Source: Bolinopsis microptera (Eukaryota; Ctenophora; Tentaculata; Lobata; Bolinopsidae). From it: DNA of 64,000 nt. This document shows, piece after piece, positions 53,613 to 64,000 of this stretch (positions are counted from its first letter, which is position 1; every line of letters starts with the position of its first letter). Both the position numbers and the translations under genes were made by a program. The notes beneath the pieces are model-generated. The model saw only the letters and a program-made list of their open reading frames with translations, did no database searches and was not told the DNA's origin. The DNA lies in NCBI RefSeq assembly GCF_026151205.1, contig NC_087074.1, positions 10,015,226 through 10,079,225 on the forward strand, given 5' to 3'.

Positions 53613-56600
53613 ACTACATATTAAATATTAATAGTCGACTACCTATGTCAGACTATGTGTGACTATGTCAGACTATGTGTGACTATGTCAGATCCCGTAC
53701 ACCAAAGTTTGACTTAATAATAATCCAACCGCTTGATACATTTCCACAAAGGCTTATTTGACTTTAAAGCTTTAACGACTCAATTTAGGAAGACCTCCGT
53801 TTGTCATATAAAATTATCGTGTACACTGCTACACGTTATACCTCTCTCGTGCACACAATCTCAACTTCCTGAACAGGTTTTCTGCACCTGTAGTTCAGCT
53901 TAATAACCTTCCGTTGTTAGGATTACAATATCCGTTTTGAGGATATCAGACGGTGAGAATTACAGCCTATAACTAGTTTCCTGGCCTATATTTATAATAC
54001 AACTAGTTTACCAGTGTGAAGACTGAAGGTTGTGAGCTGGTCAGGACGCATCAGCCATGTGGGAATATAGAGCCACCTGTAACTATTTACTACAATTTAG
54101 TGTTACCCTCCCTTCCTCTGATGTACCCTCTCTAGCTATGATTTGTTGGGGCTTACTCTATGCTAGCTATGCGGATCCGTTTTTAATTCCTGTCCTAATT
54201 GTCCTATTTCATAGCTTGACATTTGTCTTTGTTTGAGTTTTATCACAAGCCTGATAGTCAAACTTGTAACTTGCCAGCTGCCTGAAATAGGGCACTCTAT
54301 TTTTAGAGTTTTGTGAACAACCAGTGACATGTCTATTCTCGAGTTTATGAATATATTGATCACTAGCACTACAATTAACTTTACTTTATTGCAGGTAAAA
54401 TATAACTTGCGTTCATTAATAACTTGATTAAAGATTTAATAAAAGTTTTAATATGATTTCTTGCTTTAAAGCGGGCACGGACATTTTACCGACTGCTGTT
54501 TTAAATTAGGTTTAGATTATGGTTGGTGCATGGGTAAGGTTTATAAGGTTTGGTTAAGGGTGTTAGGATTTTGAATTAAGATCTAAGTATTAGCTAAGTT
54601 CAAAATCAGGGAGTAAAACGTGGTGAGAGTTGAAATTAAGCGTTGAGCACATTTTACACACAATATTGGCCGAAATCTGGGGGAAAACATCATTGTTTTA
54701 CAAATATTATACAGCAAATTGAATTGCGTTAAATTACAACTACAAGTGGAGAGCAAAACAACTAAACTCGTTCGATACTTATTATTTTCAAATTGAATAA
54801 CTGAAACTCTAAACATGTCAAAAGTCAAAACTCTCACTTCGTCCCCAACAATCAAATACATCAAAATATACATAGAAATATGCCATTGTTTTAATAATAA
54901 TATAAATTATAGCGTATTATACCTGTTGAATAACTTAAATTCCTTTCTTCATCATCATCATGTTTGTTCTTGTTGCAATTTAATTGTAAAATTCGCTGAA
55001 AAATGTATGTCTGTGGCCATAGTTTTAGCCACCCAAAATTTAACCACTTACTATTTTAGCCGATTAAATAATATCTGATAAGGTATTTCTCGAATCTGCT
55101 TACTTATCATTATGCATACAAATAAGGTAGATATTATTTTCAATTATTCAACAGGTTGCACAGTGCCGATGGCGCCCTTGTAGTTGTAGCTTGGACGCGA
55201 TGCAATTTCCTTTCTCGTCGTACCATAAATGGAACCCTTTACAAGTACCATTGAAGCATTTAATGGTTTTGAACATTGTATAAGAGCAGTTAAAAGTTTA
55301 ATTTAATCATATTGGTAGGTAAGCAGGGCGAAAACCGACTGAAATGATCTTTATAATTAAATTGGCACGGCGAACCTGCGAACTATACTACAGTGAGTGG
55401 AAAATGCACGGAAATGCAACTGCAAGTTCCATGGTTAACCTAACACTGCATCACGACTCGTTTTACCCAATTTGTAATACACGATTTTCTCAGTAAATAT
55501 TTTACTCACTTGACATTTCATTAATTCCAAAGAAATTCTTGCTCCTAAATCTCGAGACAATTTTTGACGGATAATTTCTCGCACTTATACTTCGCCCTAT
55601 TACACGTATTATACACGAGCCGAATTGGACGGCTTAATAATAGAATTACATGGTAAAGTAGTACCAGCATGAATTAAACACACGATGTGCAGCCCAGCGA
55701 ATACAGTGGTCGAGGAGACACCAAGCGACCAAAAGCTAATCTCTTACCAGGAAACTTCCAATAAGTTGTTCTTCGTTAAGTTGTTGCGCTTGTCCGTGTT
55801 TTTACCTGCAGGCTGCACGCTGACCCGTCTTCTTAATTCCATGATGTATGAACGAATAAGATAGTGCGATTCTCTCCATTTACATAGCTCAAGCTGTTTT
55901 AACTGTTTCAACAGTTTTATAAATCCATCCCGATATTTATCTTTTTAGATATTTACCCTACGTTGAGGGACCTAAATTAAGTAAGGCAACCCACGCGTCT
56001 TGACGTGGTTAAAACATCGTTATGTCCACGAACTTGTTGAGTGCCAACTACCACTAGCTGAATACAAATCTATTTCCAGCTCTGCTTTCAAGGTCTATAG
56101 CTGAATAATCCTCACCAGTCACCATATCAATGACAATCACATCGTGGACTCTGCTAGTTCGTGGACATCATTAGTCATCGCATTAGCTGAATATATATTC
56201 TTTATTTCTTTGAGCTTCCAGACATTTCAAGCTCAAGTTTGAGAGATTTGAGGAAATGAAGAATTCAGGGAATGTGTTTATCTTGAGTCTTCCATGAGTA
56301 TTTGAAGAGTAAATGTTAAATGTTAATGGTGATAGTCTAGTGTTTCAGTCTTGCAGGGAGTTGAAACTTAAACTGTCGCCAAAGGAACTCGTTTTTCTGG
56401 TGATTGTGGCAAAGGCAATCTCGACATTATGTTTCATTCATCCCTACTGATTCAAATTCGTTTAAATCATTACTAATTAATTTACTGGGTGGTTCTTTAA
56501 AGCTGCCGCGATCAAGTTTCTTTTTTCTAACTGTTTTCCTTTAACTTGTAATCTTCTTATTTGTAAGTCGAATGGCAATAAGTTTTCCTAGACAACGTGT

Positions 56601-57672
56601 TCTGCTATGAAACGAAATATTCTCTGCCTTAATAGTTGATAAGTATTGCTTCCTGTTTTTGTAGGAGATGTGTCCTCTTTTAATAGGCGATAAGTTGTAT
56701 CTTGTTTGGCGAAACGTTTTGTCTTAATATTGATTGTTGGTGCAAATAGAGAAGGAACCATGAACTGTAAAAGAATTTAACATCTTAATTGTCTCTTGTC
56801 TTTGTAGTGATAGGTTTGCTATTCGGTCTTGTGAGGCGAAACATCCTATTTTTACCTGCGATTTATTCTGACTCCTGTGCTATAAACAAGTAAACGGTTA
56901 TTACAACTTACGTTCATGTAGGTAGTGGTTTATAATTACAACAATCTTTTTATTATTAAGTTAAATAGATCAAGACACCGCAACTTCCCGCACAATTACA
57001 TGCTGGCACTGGTTCTGATTCAGAATAACATGTGGCCCTATCGAGAACAATTTATACACATCAGCTGGTGAGCGATTAGTTTTATCAAGTTAGTGTGGTC
57101 CTTGCCAGTAATCGGTATATTTTTATATAGCTCTCTCCAACTTTTACTCTTGCTGGACTGGCATAATATCGTAACAAATTAGCGATCGCTTATAGGATCT
57201 TCCGACATTTTACAGTGTGGACTTTCCTTTATCACGTACGCTTTTATTAATTTTCTTTATTTTATTAATTAAGTTTATCTAAACCAATTGATGTAAGGCG
57301 TGTCTTACTCTTACGACTGAATATGTTCAATTGTTTGTCAGTTGTATTTTAAAGTCTCGCTATCGTTAGCCAAGTTTTCGCTTTCACGTACCCCCTGGGA
57401 CCTAGCACTTGGCAGTCACTGCGCCTAGGCCCTAGTTGCCCGTTTTATTGTTTTGATCATAAGTCGCAGTGTAGTATTAAAATAAACGAAATTCATAGTT
57501 ATGAGTCGACACGGCAGAAAAATGAACAATGAACATGTATTACCCCCTCCCCACATTTGAAATGTAGCTCTTAGAGGCCAAAATGTACTCCCTTATCTCT
57601 TGATTTGAAACCAGGGATCGAATATTTTAGTTGCCGCTGTAATTTCGTGCACGCTTGGTGCGATAGTGACCT
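53613..57672. other. Intergenic; no convincing gene
   Basis: A short GACTATGTCAGACTATGTGT repeat lies at 53643-53692. A 42-codon cysteine-rich frame on the minus strand (55148-55276) is listed separately. No other domain-bearing frame was recognised in these 4 kb. Confidence 0.5.
55148..55276 (-). other. Small cysteine-rich open frame, 42 codons
   Basis: From an ATG it reads MFKTIKCFNGTCKGFHLWYD, then GNC and a closing HCATC before TGA: five cysteines in 42 residues in AT-rich surroundings. It resembles an exon of a secreted cysteine-rich protein, but there is no signal peptide and no acceptor AG in the sequence just upstream. The function is unknown, and chance is quite possible. Confidence 0.25.
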
Positions 57673-58407
57673 CAAAAAGCGGACCTTTACTGATAGTTTA
57701 AATTCGACATATGACGTCATCTAGCGTCATCTAGCGTCATCTAGCGTGAAATATCGCCAGATGATGATAGATGACGCTAGATGACGCTAGATGACGCTAG
57801 ATGACGCCAATTAGCGACATTGTCGCTAAGTGCACGGCACCTTTCGAATGTCGCTATCTAGCGCTATCTAGCGCTATCTAGCGCTATCTAGCGCTATCTA
57901 GCGCTATATGACGCTATATGACGCTATATGACGCTAGATGACGCTAGATGACGCTAGATGACGCTAAGCACGCAGCACTGACGCCAGGCGACAGATAGCG
58001 CTATTTTCATAAAATTTCCGCCCTTTTTTTTGCGACATCTAGCGGTATCTAGCGCTATCTAACGCTATATGTCGCAACGACATCTGACGCAGCGCTATCT
58101 AGCGCTATCTAGCGCTATCTGGCGCTATCTAGCGGAGAATGTCGGTTTGTGACAGTTTACGCTAGATAGCGCTAGATAGCGCTAGATAGCGCTAGATATC
58201 GCGGCGACAGCTAGCGCTAGATAGCGCTATCTAGCGTAAACTGTCACAAACCGACATTCTCCGCTAGATAACGCTTGTTAGCGCTAGATAGCGCTATCTA
58301 GCGGAGAATATCGGTTTGTGACAGTTAACGCTAGATAGCGCTAGATAGCGCTATCTAGCGCTAGATATCGCGGCGACAGCTATAGCTATGGCTATGCCTA
58401 TTATATA

Positions 58408-58885
58408 GTTGTTAAACGTTAAATATCTAACGTTGGTTATAAGTTTTATTTTTAACGTTGCAAAACGTTTATTATTTCACGTCAGATCAAGGTTACCTTA
58501 TTAACTATAAGCAGAGTTTAAAATTCAACTACATTTTAAAGTTGTATGTAGGTTACATATAAAACGTTGTTAAACGTTAAATATCTAACGTTGGTTATAA
58601 GTTTTATTTTTAACGTTGCAAAACGTTTATTATTTGATGTCAGATCAAGGTTACCTTATTAACTATAAGCAGGGTTTAAAATTCAACTACATTTTAAAGT
58701 TGTATGTAGGTTACATATAAAACGTTGTTAAACGTTAAATATCTAACGTTGGTTATAGGTTTTATTTTTAACGTTGCAAAACGTTTATTATTTTACGTTA
58801 GATCAAGGTTACCTTATCAACTATAAGCAACGTTCAAAACTCAACTAAATTTTAACGTTGTATGTAGGTTACATATAAAAACTTT
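58408..58885. repeat. 158-bp tandem repeat, three copies
   Basis: Units start at about 58408, 58566 and 58724 with GTTGTTAAACGTTAAATATC. AACGTT occurs several times per unit. Divergence is low between the first two and higher in the third. Lies inside the 4.8-kb element. Confidence 0.9.
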
Positions 58886-59529
58886 GCCGGCTGGTATAGG
58901 CTTAGACTAATATTTTGAGAAAAAGCGGCGCGTGATAGTAAATTACGAGTATCACCCGTTAACGAGTGAGATTCGTCCAGTATAACCTGTTTATGCTCTA
59001 AGTCTAACCATAGCCCTCTCGCTAGTAGTACGCTTAGACACATGGCTATGTGAAAGAAGATTTAGATGATGTAAAGATCTAAATGTTAAATTAGCATTTG
59101 CAAATTAATAGTATTGAAATCTCGATCTCACACAGCAAGTTATTAAAAGAATGTAATGAGAGTCGAGCCGAATTTATTGTTCAGTAATCACATATATCGT
59201 ACCCACGAGTTTTCAGTTTACGAACTACGCGCAAGTGTGAAGTGCAAGCGCGAAAGCTTTAGTGCAATTTAGCTACAAAAATACCAAAACCCTTAAATGG
59301 CGATGCATTCAGTATTTAGAATTAATATATTATAAATTTATATAAGTTATGTCAATCCTTTTACCTGGGGACCCAGGCTATTATGTACATGTTCATAAAC
59401 ATTAAGATTTGGCGAATAAAGATTTGGCGGAATGACATGCTGAGCGCGGCCCAGTAACAATCCTCGGGATCGGAATTATTTTGGATAAATACTTTACAGC
59501 TTTGAGCTTCGAGTAATCTATTTGACGAT

Positions 59530-60290
59530 GTTTGTTGTAGCGCGATGCACTACTGGGCCGCGCCGCGCAGCCAGTAATACAATGCTTCTTGCAACCACTA
59601 GTGCTTTACTAAACATACTTGGTCAGTACGTTACTGTATGTACGAACTTTTAAAAGGTGTCGAACTGTACAAATTTTAAAAAGCTGTCGAGGAATTTTTA
59701 CCGAATTTTTAAAAAAATTTTTGTTTTTTAATCAGTAATCACTTCAGTCCGAAAAATTTATTATTTTTGTCCGGGAGGTTACATTTCAGATTTAAAATAT
59801 TAATATGCATCCGCACGTCATCGTTTCCCGCCATTTTAACACAAATTTTTGCAATTAGCTTTTTATTATATATTTCGAAAATTTATGAGGCGAATTTTTC
59901 CCAAACTAATCCCGAACTGAAAAAACGTGCCGAACTGTACGAATTTTTTAAAAACTTTTGTACGAACTGACCAACTATGTTACTAAATTGGCGATATGCA
60001 CCATGACTGGGCCTCGCCGAGCTGTGAACATGAACAGTGAAGGATTGACATCGTGAATCAACGTTGTAGCGCGATGCACTACTGGGTCGCGCGCGCGCAT
60101 CCAATAATGCTTCTCGCAACCACCTTATGCAGATCGGCGAGATGCGAAGGATTGACATCGTGAATCAAGAATCAACGCGATGCGTTACTGTGAGTGTGTC
60201 GCGCCGCGCATCCAAAAATGTTTCTCGGTATCCAATAATAATTTTCGGCGAAATGCACCACTGAGCTGTGAAAGATTGGCATCATGAATC
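59530..60290. repeat. Cluster of GATGCACTACTGGG-type repeats
   Basis: GTAGCGCGATGCACTACTGG followed by GCGCG-rich sequence, CAATAATGCTTCTCGCAACCAC and GAAGGATTGACATCGTGAAT recurs near 59537, 60000, 60064 and 60140-60300, and inverted near 42799-42940. The units are short and reshuffled. Also inside the 4.8-kb element. Confidence 0.7.
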
Positions 60291-60489
60291 AACGATGCTA
60301 GTAACTTGTATAAATTTCGTCGATATAGTACGTGCCGCTTTCTTCCGATCCCGAAATGTTAAGGGTCGACGGTCGTTTACATATTACTATTAGTATTACG
60401 TAATCAGCTGAGGAGGTTGGGGTTTTCAAATGATTATTGATTACGCTAGTGTAATTAGGAAGTGCACGATAAAAATAAACTTGCTCGGA

Positions 60490-60830
60490 TTTTAAAAATT
60501 TTTGTACCACTGTTTTCTAGAGATTGTGAGAATTTCCACAATACCAAATTTGTCATACCTTTTTGGAAAGATCAGTGAGTTTCGCCTAGGTGCCATATTT
60601 GATGGTGCGCGGCTTTTGGAGCAAAAGTAGCTGTAAAAGTCGCGTAATTTGACCAAATTCGTCCAAATTTGACCATTTTTGTCGTATTATTCGGATTTAT
60701 CTTCAGTTCCTTAAATGAGATCATTCTGGAAATTGGCGACGACCTTCCAATAGGGCTTTCACAACTGTCCGAAAAATTTGGTGGATATCGGAGTTGATAT
60801 AGTGATCAAAATGGGGCAAAATACGCTACT
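60490..60830. repeat. Dispersed repeat shared with 46690-46820 and 49325-49640
   Basis: The stretch with CCACAATACCAAATTTGTCA and TACCTTTTTGGAAAGATCAG resembles 46746-46815. The stretch from GTCGCGTAATTTGAC to GGTGGATATCGGAGTTGATA resembles 49327-49630. The two pieces are adjacent here but separate elsewhere, so this may be the parent arrangement. Confidence 0.6.
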
Positions 60831-61248
60831 TTTAGCTGTAACATAATGTCTGATGGTTGGATATGCTTTAAATTTTTCGGACACTTTCCTTGTAAGTCTT
60901 TAAGTAAGCTTACCAATTTTTGTTGCAATTGGAGGTCGGGAAGGATACTCAATATCTATTTGTTTGAAGAAAATTGTGCGGCCGAAATTAGCGCTAAAAA
61001 ACCATCCTACAGTCGGCACGCGCGGCTCACTGTCGATGGCGCACTACCTAGTGTAATATTGACATAAATATAATAGCTATGGTAAAACTGATTACGGGGT
61101 ATGTGAACGACCCCTCATTGTTAGTAATCAGTTCCATACATAGCTATTAAGCTATTAGTATTATGTCACAATCACACTAGCGAGCGTAATAATTTGGAAA
61201 ACCCCGGCCGGCGGCATCAGGCCCTTTATATAATTATAATATGTAAAC

Positions 61249-61735
<487 letters not shown>

Positions 61736-62494
61736 AGTTAGGATTACTGTTACTGCGATAGGATATGATATCTTGTGCTATATGTAGCGACGACATCTGA
61801 CGCAGCGACATATAGCGCTAGATAGCGACATCTAGCGCTAAATAGCCTGGACTGTCATGACCCAAAATTCTTCGCTATTTAGCGCTATCTAACGCTATTT
61901 AGCGCTATCTAACGCTATCTAGCGCTATATGTCGCAACGACATCTGACGCTATATAGCGCTATCTGGCGCTATATAGCGCTAGATAGCGTGAACTGTCGT
62001 AAACTGACTTATCCCGCTATCCAGCGCTTGCTGTCGCCTGCGTCAGATGTCGTTGCGACAGATGTCGTCAGATGACGTCAGATATCGCTAGATGGCGTCA
62101 GATAGCGTCAGATGTCGCGGCAACATATGACGCTAGATGACGCTAGATGTCGTCCCTAGAATTTTTATGAAAATAGCGCTATCTGTCGCCTGGCGTCAGT
62201 GCTGCGTGCTTAGCGTCATCTAGCGTCATCTAGCGTCATCTAGCGTCATATAGCGTCATATAGCGCTAGATAGCGCTAGATAGCGCTAGATAGCGCTAGA
62301 TAGCGCTAGATAGCGACATTCGAAAGGTGCCGTGCACTTAGCGACAATGTCGCTAATTGGCGTCATCTAGCGTCATCTAGCGTCATCTAGCGTCATCTAT
62401 CATCATCTGGCGATATTTCACGCTAGATGACGCTAGATGACGCTAGATGACGTCATATGTCGAATTTCAACTATCAGTAAAGGTCCCAAAAAGC

Positions 62495-63699
62495 TTTATA
62501 GTTCTTGGAAGCCAAGTTCGGTGAACAAAATTGAAAGATCTCTCTTATCTCTCTTTCTGTCTGTAAATTTTGGAGGGGTTTTTTGAAATATACGACAGGT
62601 TATTGTTTAATAATTCAGAAGCTTTCAAACGACAATAGTAATTCGTTTTCAATTGGGGATGGTGTAGAAGTGGTTAAATTTGAAGTTTAGGTTTAATTGT
62701 TATGAACTGTTATCCTTTGCATTGCTGTGTGGGCTGAAGAATGTCTTCTCACATAATTCTAACAAGTATTTTAAACCGAGATTTCTTGTATCATACCAAC
62801 ACACTCCAGATATAAGTAAACAACATAATTAAATAGTTTCTATATAAATCACAAAGTGGACATAATCAAGCTAGATCTCCAATAAGGTATCACCTGTCCG
62901 TGCACTAAATGGCTTCTCCATCTTTACTTCACCTGTACACTGTATGCTCATTTGCCTACTTGGTGTTGAGAGTTCGGCTGCGTTCACTCCTGCTCAGATT
63001 CCTTTGGTAGTTTTAAAATATTTTCCGAAAATTGTACATCAGTAAACGCAGCTACTGCTGTACATAATACATGTTAGCCAGCCAGCTTTGTATTTTTGTT
63101 GTTCTTGCTTGTCAAACAGTGACTTACTCGCCCTTACTTCACTACTCGCCGGCTTAGTACTTAGTGAGTACTGTAAGAGACGATCAGCTTGACTTGTAAT
63201 CTTTGGTTTGAGGCGGTAGAAATGCGATAATCACGATAGTTATGCAGTGCTTTATCATCATAGCTTAATTATTAACCGTTAGATAAGAGGTTATGTTATA
63301 AATGATTTGAGATTCATTGTTCACATTGAATTGCAACATCTTTGTAATGAACCGATTTACTTTATCATTGGTACTTTATTGTCCACGAACATACTCCGAA
63401 GTTAAATAGACATCATTTAATCAAAAATATTACCAGGTTACAATTTGTAACGTAAAATCGTTTTGTAATTTTCTCAGGAGGTGTGGAACACACAAAAAAT
63501 TAGAAATATTTCGTAAAAGCAAGCTGTGATTTTTGAAGTTTCCATAATCAATAATCAGCTTTCCTCTTGGAATCCTTTTATTTATTTTGTTTGAATAATT
63601 TTGTATTTCAATCGTGATCTGACTCATGAAATAAAGATCTTTCTAGTATCTAATTTTTAATTTCTGCATTTTATCTAGACACTTATTTTACTTCGGTGT
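62495..63699. other. Right flank of the 4.8-kb element; no gene seen
   Basis: AT-rich with no domain-bearing frame and no tandem array. The minus-strand frame at 63430-63627 has no recognisable similarity. Confidence 0.5.
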
Positions 63700-64000
63700 A
63701 TTCCAACAGCCACAATGTTACACAAGTGCAACCAGCCAATTACAGGAAGCCGAAGGATCTTTTTGGCCAGTGACGGTTAAGGTAGTGTGTACCATACTTT
63801 CTTCGTCCGAGACTTTGCTGCAATGTGCAGCTCCTCATTTAACCCTCACACCCGATTTCTCGAGTATTCGGCTGAGTAGACCGGGGGGCTGCATAGACCA
63901 CTCATGATCCTTAGCTGAACGTCGACGACGCTCACCCCACGACCAGGCAGTCAGTGGGTTTCGAACTCGCAACCTAACGATTGTAAGACAGGCGTTCTAA
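63700..64000 (-). mobile_element. tRNA-derived SINE, head cut by the window edge
   Basis: On the minus strand the edge reads TTAGAACGCCTGTCTTACAA and then GTTGCGAGTTCGAAACCC. These look like the 3' part of a tRNA D-arm, a decayed anticodon arm (with a TAC anticodon-like triplet) and a B-box/T-loop with GTTCGAA. The A-box lies beyond position 64000. The remaining unit is GC-richer than the flanks. The inner boundary near 63700 is a guess, and the anticodon stem does not pair well, so this is not a functional tRNA. Confidence 0.5.

Noticed and set aside
63953-64000. Functional tRNA gene at the right edge
   Set aside because: The anticodon stem does not pair as a 5-bp helix around a 7-nt loop, and the 5' half is outside the window. 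A SINE fits better.

Overview
The window is animal nuclear DNA. It is AT-rich, has long introns with GT-AG borders, and is loaded with minisatellites and non-autonomous transposons. The main gene encodes metazoan extracellular modules (TSP1, thyroglobulin type-1, Ig, follistatin/Kazal, VWD, C8), and a homeobox gene lies inside one of its introns. No bacterial, plastid or viral gene was recognised. The species cannot be read from the sequence. Intron-nested antisense genes and a highly diverged SIX-type homeodomain would suit an early-branching animal such as a ctenophore, but that is inference.

Region 1 (1-6.9 kb): two plus-strand exons (2471-2561 and 4781-4861) encode a TSP1 repeat. They are either the 3' part of an upstream gene or upstream exons of the main gene.

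Region 2 (6902-40379, plus strand): one gene reconstructed by hand as 23 coding exons. All reading phases agree except for one ambiguous acceptor near 35.86 kb. The predicted protein has 1118 residues: signal peptide, TSP1, four thyroglobulin type-1 domains, an Asn-Gly linker, TSP1, two Ig domains, a follistatin/Kazal module, a third Ig, VWD, C8, and a short basic tail with a furin-like site that ends exactly in Arg-Gly-Asp. Two intronless minus-strand genes sit inside its introns: a five-TM, GPCR-like protein (18813-19448) and a divergent SIX-family homeobox protein (33933-34865). Several introns begin at or near minisatellites, and two of these arrays duplicate the 5' splice site itself.

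Region 3 (40.4-64 kb): no convincing intact gene. It holds nested non-autonomous transposons, a dead non-LTR retrotransposon fragment, TTAGGG-like inverted elements, and a 4.8-kb element with about 330-bp terminal inverted repeats flanked by a perfect 8-bp duplication. A tRNA-derived SINE is cut by the right edge. A smaller element with a perfect 8-bp duplication and perfect 40-bp inverted ends lies in an intron at 32.0-32.4 kb and uses similar TAGCGCT-type iterons.

All exon borders were inferred by eye from domain homology, phase and splice consensus. RNA evidence would be needed to confirm them.
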